DNA of 64,000 nt from Butyricicoccus pullicaecorum (GTDB taxonomy: Bacteria > Bacillota > Clostridia > Oscillospirales > Butyricicoccaceae), in NCBI GenBank assembly GCA_018365995.1, contig JAGZIY010000002.1:186001-250000 (forward strand). Direction: 5' to 3'. The translations under genes and the position numbers were made by a program. Numbering within the stretch: position 1 is the first letter of the stretch; the number at the start of each line of letters is the position of its first letter. The notes beneath the pieces are model-generated. The model made no database searches. It saw only the letters and a list, made by a program, of their open reading frames with translations, and had not been told where the DNA came from. Below, one piece after another: positions 42,073-51,176 of this stretch.

Positions 42073-42491
42073 ATTCTTTCCTCGATTTCCAATTGCCGCA
42101 TCTCTGGCTCTGTTCCATAAGTCAGCTTCACCGATTTGTGTGTATCCGGCACAAGTGCACCTGCATTTTCGCTCCATTCAATGAGCAAAATATGCTTGCC
42201 GTCCAGATACTCCTCGAATCCAATCTCAAACAGCGCCTCTTCGTCCAGAATACGGTACAAATCAAAGTGCACCACGGTTGCCACAGGCAACGCATATTCA
42301 TTGGCAATGGCAAATGTCGGACTGGTAACACGTCCATCATATCCCAGTCCACGCAAAACTCCACGTGCAAACGCCGTCTTTCCAGCGCCCAAATCACCGT
42401 CCAATGTGACAACATCGCCCGGCAGCAGCGATGCTGCAAAATCTGCACCTGCTTGCTCCGTTTCCTCTGGGGAATGAGTTATCTTTAGCAT
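42069..42491 (-). CDS. tsaE: TsaE, ATPase of the t6A biosynthesis complex
   Basis: 140 residues from the ATG at 42491, with GAGGTG upstream. The P-loop GDLGAGKTAF lies at about 32-41, SPTFAIANEY in the switch region and VVHFDLYRI, then LIEWSE, are family hallmarks. It drives the TsaB-TsaD cycle. First gene of the operon, with a good promoter 31 bp upstream. Confidence 0.92.
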   Translation of the reverse strand: MLKITHSPEETEQAGADFAASLLPGDVVTLDGDLGAGKTAFARGVLRGLGYDGRVTSPTFAIANEYALPVATVVHFDLYRILDEEALFEIGFEEYLDGKHILLIEWSENAGALVPDTHKSVKLTYGTEPEMRQLEIEERI

Positions 42492-42521
42492 ATAGCACCT
42501 CATTCTTTTTTGTCTCGTTTT

Positions 42522-42550
42522 ATCATACCACGCAGCAAGGCGATTGACAA
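42522..42550 (-). promoter_or_regulatory. Sigma-A promoter of the tsaE operon
   Basis: On the minus strand TTGTCA (42550-42545), a 17-bp spacer and TATGAT (42527-42522). Confidence 0.72.
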
Positions 42551-42596
42551 GAAAAACGCAGATCCTTCCATCTTTTTCCGCACTTTATACTGCATA

Positions 42597-42629
42597 GAAA
42601 AAAGAACTGCCAGAAGGCAGTTCTTTTTC
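42597..42629. terminator. Terminator of the lytic transglycosylase gene
   Basis: AAAGAACTGCC (42601-42611) pairs with GGCAGTTCTTT (42616-42626) around AGAA, with A and T runs on both sides. Confidence 0.88.
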
Positions 42630-43334
42630 TTATAAATAGAACGGTGTCGTCTCATCGGTTAAGTTCAGACTTGGCAGATTATATTTCATGCCCTGCGCCA
42701 TCAAATAAATCATCTGCTGCATCTTATCCTGTAACAGCGCATCCATTGTAACAGGTGGCAGCATACCGTCCATTCCATCTGTGGACATAAAATTATGTGC
42801 AGCAGGAATAGTAATATCCTCTCCAACCAAAGCAGTTACCTTACGGATATAATTTTGTGTCTCCTTGAAAGGCGGCACACCACCGTATTTTGCCACATTG
42901 CCGCTGCCTGCATTATATGCAGCCAGTGTCAAGGTGAGATCTCCGTCATATCTGCGGGATAGGTCTGCAAGCTGCTGTGCACCTGCCATGATGTTCTGCT
43001 CTGCATCAAATGGATCTGTTACACCGTATTCCTCCACATTGCATGGCATGAGCTGCATAACGCCCATCGCACCCGCATGTGATACACAATTGGGATCGAA
43101 ATCCGACTCTGTTTTCGCAACCGCTTTTAACAGATTGACCGGAACACCAGTTGCCATGGACGCACGCTCAAACATTTCGTCCATGCTCTGACTCCCGGAG
43201 GAAAGCGTATCTGCACGTTCCATGCGCTGTGCCAACACATTAGCAAATTGATCGATGCTGCTCATTTGTGAAAGCTGGACAGGAGACATGCCTCTCATAC
43301 TCCAATCCATCATTAGCGTATTCTGTACCTTCAA
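42630..43334 (-). CDS. SLT-type lytic transglycosylase
   Basis: 234 residues. A C-terminal-half SLT (goose-lysozyme-like) domain begins near residue 55: VPVNLLKAVAKTESDFDP holds the catalytic Glu, followed by GAMGVMQLMP and LTLAAYNAGSGNV. No clear signal peptide is visible; the N terminus (about 1-50) is polar, so export may go through another route, perhaps the flagellar apparatus, given the neighbours. It cleaves peptidoglycan between MurNAc and GlcNAc. A tail of about 60 residues follows the domain. Confidence 0.85.
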   Translation of the reverse strand: MKVQNTLMMDWSMRGMSPVQLSQMSSIDQFANVLAQRMERADTLSSGSQSMDEMFERASMATGVPVNLLKAVAKTESDFDPNCVSHAGAMGVMQLMPCNVEEYGVTDPFDAEQNIMAGAQQLADLSRRYDGDLTLTLAAYNAGSGNVAKYGGVPPFKETQNYIRKVTALVGEDITIPAAHNFMSTDGMDGMLPPVTMDALLQDKMQQMIYLMAQGMKYNLPSLNLTDETTPFYL

Positions 43335-43386
43335 GTGCTCTCTCCTCTCTTTTTGTTAATATAAAAGCTTATATGATTTTATTTTA

Positions 43387-45387
43387 TCACAGGTCTGACG
43401 ATTTCTCCAGTCTAAACTTTCCAACCAGCGTTTTCATAATTTCTGCCTGTCCAGCCAGTTCCTCTGCCGCCTCTGCGCTCTGCTCACTTGCAGAGGAGTT
43501 GGATTGCACAACAGCAGAAATTTGCACAATATTGGTGTTGATATCCTGAATAGACTGTGCCTGTCTCTGTGCCTCCTCTGAAATATGATTGATGTATTCT
43601 GCAACCTCTCCGGATCCGCTCATAACTTCTTGGAGAACCTGTGCAGTTTGTTGTGCCAGCTTTGCGCCTCTGTGAGTTGCCTCTACGGAGCGGTTAATCA
43701 ACTGTGCGGAACTCTTAGCAGACTCTGCACTTTTTGCGGCAAGATTGCGCACTTCATCAGCTACTACGGCAAAGCCCTTGCCCGCAGCACCTGCACGCGC
43801 TGCTTCCACCGCTGCATTCAGGGACAAAATATTAGTTTGAAATGCAATATCATCAATCACTTTAAGAATCTTGAAAATTTCTTCTGCATTCCGTTCAATT
43901 TCCTGCACAGATTCCACAAGCTTATTCATGTGTTCGATACCATCTGTAAGCATTCCCTGTGCTATATGAGCGCTATTATTAGCATCCTGCGCATCTTTTG
44001 CAGTCGTACCGATCTGCTCTGTTAAGTCGGAAACCTGTGCGGTCAATAGGCGAATGGTCTCTGCCTGCTGTGTGGAACCGCTTGCCAACTCACCACTGGC
44101 AGCAGCAACCTGATCTGCACCAGCAGCTACCTGCTGTGCAGCATGCACAATGCTGCCAATGGTTATCTTAAACTGCTGGTGAATAATTTCGATCTGTGTT
44201 TTCAGCTGCTCAAAATCACCCGGATAATTTGCCGTTTGGTTTAAGAAAGCCAAATCGCCCTGTGCCATCTGTGTCAGGACACAACTCACGTCGTCGATCA
44301 TATGTGCAAGGTCATTGACCATGCTCTCAATCGAATCAGACAGCATGCGCACCTCATCCTGTCCCCTTACAACTGGTGTTGCGCTGTGCAAATCCCCCTC
44401 CGATAACCGGTGCAAACGATCTGCACATTCTGCAATTGGTCTGCTCATCGAACGACCAATCCAAACAGCAATTACTGTCCCAGCAATGACCATAAGGAGG
44501 ATCACAGCCATCTGTATCCAACCACCAAGCTTCGCCGGTCGCAAGAATTCTGCTGCATCAATTGTGACGGCAACACTCCACCCATCTGTTCCCAGAATTG
44601 GCGCATAAGACTGCATATATTGATTGCCATCTTCAAACTTATATTGACCAAATCCGGTTTCTCCCCGAATCATTGCCTGCTCGATTTTTGCCAAATCCTG
44701 CAAGTCCTTGTCCTTTGGAGAAGCTTTTGCTTTTGCTATTATATTTTCCTTTGCGATTACCAGCGACTTATCAGGATTCGCAATCACTGTTCCGTCTCGA
44801 GACAAAATATAGGAGTCCGCTTGCTCCGATTCTCCTACATCAATATCCTTCACAATAGATTGCAAAATATCAGTATCACAACGAAAATATACAACACCGG
44901 AAATTACACCATTCTTTTGAATCGGAGCTGAAATGACAATATAGGCATCCTGCTTATCCGGAATTACATACGGGTCAGTAACGTAAGTCTCCCCCTGAAT
45001 TGCTTTCTGGAAATAAGTCTCTTGTGACAAATTCACTTCATTGATTGGGTCAATACCATGGATATCTGCATATCCGCCGGAGCGCATATAATAAGCTTTT
45101 ACACGTTCATCTAAAAAGGCTTTTTTGGTTTCTATCGAGTTCTGTGGATTTGTCAGAGTATCATCGCGTCCAATTTCTTGAATGACACCTGTATAAGTTG
45201 CTATCGTGTTCTGTGCTGCAACCGCTGCCACCTCAGCAGTTTCTATCGCAGTCCGGCTGATTGCTTTCACCGTCGAAATCTTGGTAATATCTATTCCCAA
45301 TTTTCCAATCGCAACCGCTGCAATAATCACAGTCAAGGTCAAAATCGCAACCAATTTATGTTGTATCTTTTTAATTGTAATCTTCAA
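43387..45387 (-). CDS. Methyl-accepting chemotaxis protein with dCache sensor domain
   Basis: 666 residues. A first helix at about 10-32 leads to an extracellular dCache-like sensor (about 40-285) with YFQKAIQGETYVTDPY and IVISAPIQKNGVISGVVY, typical of Cache folds. A second helix (about 290-312), HAMP and the signalling coiled coil follow, with DIAFQTNILSLNAAVEAAR at the tip. Shorter than the other receptor. It lies after the S-layer gene and its terminator, and before the transglycosylase gene 52 bp downstream. No clear flagellar-sigma promoter was found upstream. Confidence 0.92.
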   Translation of the reverse strand: MKITIKKIQHKLVAILTLTVIIAAVAIGKLGIDITKISTVKAISRTAIETAEVAAVAAQNTIATYTGVIQEIGRDDTLTNPQNSIETKKAFLDERVKAYYMRSGGYADIHGIDPINEVNLSQETYFQKAIQGETYVTDPYVIPDKQDAYIVISAPIQKNGVISGVVYFRCDTDILQSIVKDIDVGESEQADSYILSRDGTVIANPDKSLVIAKENIIAKAKASPKDKDLQDLAKIEQAMIRGETGFGQYKFEDGNQYMQSYAPILGTDGWSVAVTIDAAEFLRPAKLGGWIQMAVILLMVIAGTVIAVWIGRSMSRPIAECADRLHRLSEGDLHSATPVVRGQDEVRMLSDSIESMVNDLAHMIDDVSCVLTQMAQGDLAFLNQTANYPGDFEQLKTQIEIIHQQFKITIGSIVHAAQQVAAGADQVAAASGELASGSTQQAETIRLLTAQVSDLTEQIGTTAKDAQDANNSAHIAQGMLTDGIEHMNKLVESVQEIERNAEEIFKILKVIDDIAFQTNILSLNAAVEAARAGAAGKGFAVVADEVRNLAAKSAESAKSSAQLINRSVEATHRGAKLAQQTAQVLQEVMSGSGEVAEYINHISEEAQRQAQSIQDINTNIVQISAVVQSNSSASEQSAEAAEELAGQAEIMKTLVGKFRLEKSSDL

Positions 45388-45443
45388 AATACCTCTCCTT
45401 TATACCCCATACATATCTTAAAAATAGCTTGCATACCTGTTTT

Positions 45444-45473
45444 TATAAAAAGAAGGGCACCTTATGGCGCCCT
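45444..45473 (-). terminator. Terminator of the S-layer protein operon
   Basis: On the minus strand GGGCGCC-ataa-GGTGCCC (one mismatch), followed by TTCTTTTTAT. Confidence 0.78.
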
Positions 45474-45502
45474 CCTCCTATTTTTGACATGTTTTGAACC
45501 TT

Positions 45503-48500
45503 TTACGGACGCTGCGGTTGCTGCGGAGGCGTATAGGGATCCGGCTTGACACTGTTTCCAAGTGTTGCCACAAACCCCGGCAGTGTCAAATTGCCATCTT
45601 TATCCGGATATCTATTTGGCTCCAATGTCAATGTGAAAATACCAGCTACCTCACCATTTTCATCTGCAATCTGCTGTGGGAAAATCATGGAATCACCAAT
45701 TCGCCATTTTGTAAACTGATAGGTAACCATATTATAGGCAGGTCCTGCTGGTGGGTTCATGCTCTTTAGCATTCCTGTACCTTCTCCATTGATCTGCATA
45801 TGGATATTATTACCTGTTGTATTGGGCGAAAATTCCACTGAACCCATCGGATATACATTTTTGAAATCATCGGGCTTCTTATAATACAGCGGCTCAGAAA
45901 ACAGAATCGTAATATTTGCTGAGTATCCATTTGCGCTATTTCCTTGCGCCTGTGCACCGGAAACACTCACAATAACCGGAGCCGTAGAATCTCGAGGCAG
46001 AATATCATCCAAGCGATACAGCCTATACTTACCGCCCAGTACATTCTGTACCAGCGCTACCATAACATAGGACTGTCCTTCCTCCAAATCCTTGAGTTCA
46101 ATTGAGCTGCTGATGTCACCAGTTGTAGTATCCGTGGGCGGGCGGGTGATTTTTAATGTGCCCTCTGCCTTGATTACATCACTGGTGCCATTCATACCCT
46201 TGATATCGTTACCAATACCAGCCAAACCGTCCCGATCGGAGGTACTCTTAATTTCAAACTCGTCTGACTGTTGAGAAGGCTTTAGCTCATTACTATTTTT
46301 GATGTTATCCGGCAGCTTATTGGCAGGATAGAGCTTCCACCAAACATTTGCATTTTTGTTGACCGTGACTGTAATCTTGTTCGTTCCACTTGATGCAATG
46401 TCATTATTCAGGGTGATATCTGGTGTTGCAACCTCAACCGTGCTCAAGCGATACCAATACACCTTTGATGGGGTCTGCGGTGTGCCCTTGAGAACAAAGA
46501 ATACATCATATTCTGTCTTAGGCTGCAATCCGGTTATCTCAAAGCTTGACAGGGTATACGGTTCAATTCCTGATCCATCCTGTCCGGCAAATGAGCCTTG
46601 TACCGCACCCTTCACACTCTGCGCGTAGCCCGGGCGCATAATATCCTGCGGCGTTGGGTTGGTAATCTCTGCCGGCTGCGGATCAGCACCGCTTCCGGGA
46701 GCTTTTCCTGTTGGAGTCGGCTGAATTACAATACTATCCTTTGGTGCCACTACATAATAAAGCGTCGCTTTTCTGTCTACCTGCACCTGTGGAATCACAA
46801 TCGAATCGCCCTTATCAAACGTTGGGCTGCCCTGAATAAACTGTGGAATCATAGTATCCGTGAGTACGGTATACATGTGCAGGCTCGGTGGCGTACCAAC
46901 TAGAATTACCTTACTGCCGCCAACCAATGTCTCCCAGTTTTTCGCCGGATTCTTTGACAAGCTATCCAAATCGACAAAATTACCTGCCACTGGCACAGAA
47001 TAAATATTTACAATCTCATTGCCCTCAGATGCTGGTCGTCCATTAAGCTTTGTAATCTGGATTCCATAGCTGATGCGTTCCACGTCTTTCAGTTTTGGGA
47101 ATTTTTTGGCTTGATCATCCGGATCGTTAATCAGTGAATAAACAGAGATTGCACCATTCTTTGTAATGGCTCCAACGACATCTTCACCTTCATAATTCTT
47201 GGTTGGATTCCAGTTATCCTGTCCATTCTTTTTCTCGAAAAGCTTAAACTCGATATCCGACTCCGACCAGAGAATCAAATCAAAATAGATATTGTCCGAT
47301 ACCTTTGTCGACTGCGGGCGCAGCTCAAATGCGACATTGAGATCTGCCGGACGGTCTTTGATTTCATTCTGTACGATGCGTGAGAATACGGTTGTAAATT
47401 CCAAAACACGATATTCGTCCTCAATCCGATTGTTGGAGGTGTCATAAATGCCGCGTTCCAACTCGACACGGTATTTATTTCCGCTGACGAGATTCAGTGC
47501 ACGTGCTGCCTCATCTTCTCCGCCCTTAAACGTCAGGATCGTCTTGCCTTCCTCCAGCTTACAAATTACATTTTGTGCATTGAAATTTGTTGGAACCGGA
47601 TCGTCCAGCTGGCTCTCTGCATCAATGAACTTAAAGTTTCTTCTAACGGCATCCAACAATTCTTCGCCTTCCATTTCATGCAAAGATTTGCGTTTTCCGT
47701 CTTCATCTACCTCAACACGGATTTCTTCACTAAATACAATGCTGATATCCGATTCCACGAGCGGCTGTCCATTGACCTCGGGATCAAATTTCAGTTCTGC
47801 TGTTGGCGGAATAACATCAAGTGTCTTGATTTGCAGAGTTTTAACCTCCTCAATCAAGTTGCCCGCTTTATCCTGAAGTACGAAGTATACATCGTATCCC
47901 GTCTGGATTTCCAGACCGCCAATCGTCAGACGTCCCTCTCGGTCCTTGACTGCATTTGTTCTGCCCTTGAACTTTGCATTGCTGCCATTCATGACCTGAC
48001 TCTTGGCTTCATCAGAATCGAGCGGTACTTCGCCGCCCTCCCAATCATCTGGCGGGACGGGATACGTCTCACCACGCTTCACAGCAACCCAATAGACTGT
48101 TGCATCTTCACTCACGTTATATGCAACATCTACCGACCTTTCCTTTGCATTATCCGCCTTCGGATAACCATCATTAAACTCCGGCGGCGTATGATCTCCT
48201 GTTTTGAAGCTCAATTTTCGAACAGGAGAATGATTGATACCATCGCTTGCCAGCAGATACAGGTCGTACTCCGTCTGCTCCTTGAGTCCCATGATTGGGA
48301 AGATGATGGGTTCATTTTTCTTGACCTCGAGTTTGCCATTCGCGCCCTTCACCTGCCCTGTCATGGTCTGTGTGCGCAGTTCATCTGCGGTTGGCGCAGG
48401 AAGTCCCTTATTATACAGCGCATAATACAGCGTACTGTTCTTTGTAATCACTGCCTCAATCGCTGTATAAAAATCCTTGCTGTGATCATCATCTACATAA

Positions 48501-50215
48501 CCATCTTTATCTACGCGCGGATACCCGGGCGCAAAGTTCGGAATGGTATTGTCTGGTGTACGGAAAGAACGGCTCTTGCGCGCACTGATATTTCCACGAG
48601 CGTCCTTCAGCACAGCAGAGAATGTATATTCTGTATCTGTTTTGAGTCCGCTGATTGCTGTTGTGATATCATCTTCCACAGTCCGTATCGATGACTGTCC
48701 TGTGCTGAGCGCCTTTCCACCATATGCCGGGGGCTTAATCAAATCTTCAGTAGAAATTTCTTTATCTGCCTTATAAGTAATGCCCCAATACATCGTACCT
48801 GTTTTATTGGTACTTACCAGAGAATTTGCTGTATTGGGCGCAACATCCCTGATTTTTGGATAGCCTGCAAGAATCCGTGGATAGCTAGAAGCAAGTACTG
48901 CATCATTGCTGTCCATTTGGGTTCCGCCAATCGTTGCAGTAATGCCGGGACGAATTTCAATCTTATCCGGCAGCATGGTCATTGTCGTACCCGCCGTATT
49001 GATCTTTACATATCCAACATCTCCGGCTCCTGTAACTGTCGTGCCCGTATCCAGATACATTTCATTGATAAAAGCATCTATGTCAATGTTTACCATCGCA
49101 CCAAATGCTTTTTCATCTACGGACAGCTTTTTGATACTGCCGCGGCCAAGTGCAACCATACCCTTTGGTGTCTTTAGAATGACATCTTTAAAATTACCTG
49201 TAAAGTCAACGCGTGTACCTTCCTCGCCATCAATCTCAACCACTTGGAAACCGTTTCCGTTATAACAGGAATCCTCCAGATATGCACTGGTGCGTACAAA
49301 CACCTTCCCAACCTTCGTGTCACCCTCTGCACGAACACTGATTGCAACATTATTCGGGCTGTCAATAATCATCTCTGCGACCGAAGTATTGTGCAAAGTA
49401 ATACTATTGCCATCTCGATTGCTGACGCCAGCGCCTGCTGCAATGATTTGTCCTGTCACACGCACATTGTCAAGCTTTACAAAGCCCAGATCCACACCTG
49501 CTGTAATATACAGGTCACCATTGATAACTGTATCATACAGTTCAACATCTGGTGCCGAAATCATTACATTTCCGCGCACCATGCCAAGGCTGCGGCGACC
49601 GGATTGATTGACTGGCGTACCAATGGTACGTTCGAGCATACTGGCAACTTCACCACGGGTAATCGGTGCCTGTGGACGGAAAGTTCCGTCCTCCTGCCCT
49701 TTCAAAATGCCCTTCTTCGCCGCTGCTGTAACAATGCCACGGCTCCACGAGCTCAAGGCACGGCCGTCCTTAAAAATCATATTTTCACTTTCATCTGGTG
49801 TCAGCATCAGATTGCGTCCCACCAGAACAGCCGCTTCCTCGCGGGTCAGGGAATCATTCGGACTGGCAGTCGACTTGCTTGACCCCTTAAAATATCCCTG
49901 ATTGTATGCAATATTGATTTCGTTTGCATACCACTCGCCGCCGGCAACGTCCTTAAACGGCTGTTTTCCAAGCTTCTTGTATCCAAATGCACGGTTCACC
50001 ATGGATACAAATTCGGCACGTGTAATATTGCGGTCAGGCTCCATGCTTCCGTTTTGGTCACCGCGCATGACACCCCAATCCCGCAGCTTTGTCAGTGAAG
50101 TATCTGCCCAGTGTGCGGACGCTGTTGTTTGTGCGGGGATTGGAACCGCAAGACAGGTAAACAGCATCACCGCTGCCATAAGACCCGCTAACCAGCGTGA
50201 TTTATGTTTTGTCAT
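45503..50215 (-). CDS. Giant S-layer-type protein with three SLH repeats
   Basis: 1570 residues. A signal peptide covers about 1-34. Three SLH repeats follow (about 35-215): WADTSLTKLRDWGVMRGDQNG, DVAGGEWYANEINIAYNQGYF and SRGIVTAAAKKGILKG mark them. SLH domains bind pyruvylated wall polymer. Residues about 215-440 look like repeated short strands (a possible beta-helix), then a series of Ig/fibronectin-like modules repeats phrases such as LQPKTEYDVFFVLKG, LEIQTGYDVYFVLQDKAGN and LKEQTEYDLYLLASDG. A Pro/Gln tail (PYTPPQQPQRP) ends it. It lies 6 bp after a PilZ gene, last in a four-gene operon. Confidence 0.9.
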   Translation of the reverse strand: MTKHKSRWLAGLMAAVMLFTCLAVPIPAQTTASAHWADTSLTKLRDWGVMRGDQNGSMEPDRNITRAEFVSMVNRAFGYKKLGKQPFKDVAGGEWYANEINIAYNQGYFKGSSKSTASPNDSLTREEAAVLVGRNLMLTPDESENMIFKDGRALSSWSRGIVTAAAKKGILKGQEDGTFRPQAPITRGEVASMLERTIGTPVNQSGRRSLGMVRGNVMISAPDVELYDTVINGDLYITAGVDLGFVKLDNVRVTGQIIAAGAGVSNRDGNSITLHNTSVAEMIIDSPNNVAISVRAEGDTKVGKVFVRTSAYLEDSCYNGNGFQVVEIDGEEGTRVDFTGNFKDVILKTPKGMVALGRGSIKKLSVDEKAFGAMVNIDIDAFINEMYLDTGTTVTGAGDVGYVKINTAGTTMTMLPDKIEIRPGITATIGGTQMDSNDAVLASSYPRILAGYPKIRDVAPNTANSLVSTNKTGTMYWGITYKADKEISTEDLIKPPAYGGKALSTGQSSIRTVEDDITTAISGLKTDTEYTFSAVLKDARGNISARKSRSFRTPDNTIPNFAPGYPRVDKDGYVDDDHSKDFYTAIEAVITKNSTLYYALYNKGLPAPTADELRTQTMTGQVKGANGKLEVKKNEPIIFPIMGLKEQTEYDLYLLASDGINHSPVRKLSFKTGDHTPPEFNDGYPKADNAKERSVDVAYNVSEDATVYWVAVKRGETYPVPPDDWEGGEVPLDSDEAKSQVMNGSNAKFKGRTNAVKDREGRLTIGGLEIQTGYDVYFVLQDKAGNLIEEVKTLQIKTLDVIPPTAELKFDPEVNGQPLVESDISIVFSEEIRVEVDEDGKRKSLHEMEGEELLDAVRRNFKFIDAESQLDDPVPTNFNAQNVICKLEEGKTILTFKGGEDEAARALNLVSGNKYRVELERGIYDTSNNRIEDEYRVLEFTTVFSRIVQNEIKDRPADLNVAFELRPQSTKVSDNIYFDLILWSESDIEFKLFEKKNGQDNWNPTKNYEGEDVVGAITKNGAISVYSLINDPDDQAKKFPKLKDVERISYGIQITKLNGRPASEGNEIVNIYSVPVAGNFVDLDSLSKNPAKNWETLVGGSKVILVGTPPSLHMYTVLTDTMIPQFIQGSPTFDKGDSIVIPQVQVDRKATLYYVVAPKDSIVIQPTPTGKAPGSGADPQPAEITNPTPQDIMRPGYAQSVKGAVQGSFAGQDGSGIEPYTLSSFEITGLQPKTEYDVFFVLKGTPQTPSKVYWYRLSTVEVATPDITLNNDIASSGTNKITVTVNKNANVWWKLYPANKLPDNIKNSNELKPSQQSDEFEIKSTSDRDGLAGIGNDIKGMNGTSDVIKAEGTLKITRPPTDTTTGDISSSIELKDLEEGQSYVMVALVQNVLGGKYRLYRLDDILPRDSTAPVIVSVSGAQAQGNSANGYSANITILFSEPLYYKKPDDFKNVYPMGSVEFSPNTTGNNIHMQINGEGTGMLKSMNPPAGPAYNMVTYQFTKWRIGDSMIFPQQIADENGEVAGIFTLTLEPNRYPDKDGNLTLPGFVATLGNSVKPDPYTPPQQPQRP

Positions 50216-50221
50216 ATCTCT

Positions 50222-50854
50222 TTATCTCCCTTCGTAGGTCTCTGACAGCACACGGCATCTGCCGCGCCGCCATTGTTCACTAAAAATCGCCTGACGAATC
50301 ATCGCTTCCTCCTCGTCAGATAAATCCAGAAAACACGCAGCATATCTCCAGCGCTGACCTGTTGCAACCTCTCCATGCAGGATCCTCATGCGAACCACCA
50401 TCATTGTAGAAGTCACTGGCAGTATAACCTCACATTCCTCCCCTTTCTCCAACTCAGCAGGAGTAAAAAATGCAATCCCGCCTGCACTCAGGTCAAAGGA
50501 TACGATTGGAGCAGGAAAAACACTTCTGCCGCGCATATAGAGCAGTTTACTGCGAAATTCCATTCGCACACGCAAATGATGCCCTGTATCCGGCTCCATT
50601 CGCGTTACATTCTCCAGATAAAGCCGGCCGGCGCGTCTGGATGCCACTTCCCCACGATATACAACCCTTGGGTCCTCAGCCCAACTAAATAAAACGATGT
50701 GCATCTGCATCGCTTCTTTTATATTTTCTCCTACCGGTCGGAGTACCGCAATACATTCTCCTCGTTTGCTCTCCAATACAGCCTGATCTACAAGGGTATA
50801 GGCAGGATCGAACAGCATCCATAGATTTTTTTCGTCTTCCTTATGTTTCCTCAT
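50222..50854 (-). CDS. PilZ-domain protein
   Basis: 210 residues. The N-terminal 90 residues resemble a YcgR-like beta domain, followed by a PilZ domain with R97-MEF-R101 and DLSAGG at 121-126, both parts of the c-di-GMP binding site. GGAGGTAG lies 6 bases before the ATG, inside the end of the FlhB-C-like gene (14-bp overlap). A c-di-GMP receptor fused by operon to secretion-like and S-layer genes is unusual; it may tune export or motility. Confidence 0.82.
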   Translation of the reverse strand: MRKHKEDEKNLWMLFDPAYTLVDQAVLESKRGECIAVLRPVGENIKEAMQMHIVLFSWAEDPRVVYRGEVASRRAGRLYLENVTRMEPDTGHHLRVRMEFRSKLLYMRGRSVFPAPIVSFDLSAGGIAFFTPAELEKGEECEVILPVTSTMMVVRMRILHGEVATGQRWRYAACFLDLSDEEEAMIRQAIFSEQWRRGRCRVLSETYEGR

Positions 50855-51176
50855 GTTTCACTACCTCCGGTTTTCGTTCCTCCGGTTTCTGTTCATCTAT
50901 TTTTCGCTTTCCGTCCGGCTGTGAAGGATCAAAATTGAGAAAGTATACATAAATCTCGACAATTGCTGTATATAACTCCTCAGGAATCTCAACTCCCAGT
51001 TCCAACTGTGAGAGCATTGTGGCAAGAGAGTTGTCCTCATACACGGGTACCCCGCTCTCTGAAGCAATATCTACGATACGTTCTGCTGTATACCCCATTC
51101 CTGTTGCAACCACAATCGGTGCTGCCTGACCATTTTCATATTTCAGCGCAACCGCGCGTTGACTAGATGCTGACAT
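50841..51176 (-). CDS. FlhB C-terminal-domain homolog (YlqH-like)
   Basis: 111 residues from the ATG at 51176 with AAAGGAAG upstream. It matches the cytosolic C-terminal domain of FlhB/YscU: RAVALKYENGQAAPIVVATG, then RIVDIASESGVPVYED and GVEIPEELYTAIVEIYVYF. The self-cleavage motif NPTH, normally just before AVALKY, is replaced by SSQR. About 25 charged residues form a Lys/Glu tail. In B. subtilis the ylqG-ylqH pair has the same layout. Likely a switch-like partner of a flagellar-type export system; unproven. It overlaps both neighbours by 14 bp. Confidence 0.85.
   Translation of the reverse strand: MSASSQRAVALKYENGQAAPIVVATGMGYTAERIVDIASESGVPVYEDNSLATMLSQLELGVEIPEELYTAIVEIYVYFLNFDPSQPDGKRKIDEQKPEERKPEVVKHEET

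Noticed and set aside
45388..45450. Flagellar-sigma promoter before the second chemoreceptor gene
   Set aside because: No CGATA-type -10 box at the right distance from a TAAA; the region is mostly the terminator of the previous operon.
50375..50692. Plus-strand open frames antisense to PilZ, S-layer and other large genes
   Set aside because: They lack ribosome sites and family features and mirror the codon pattern of the genes on the other strand.
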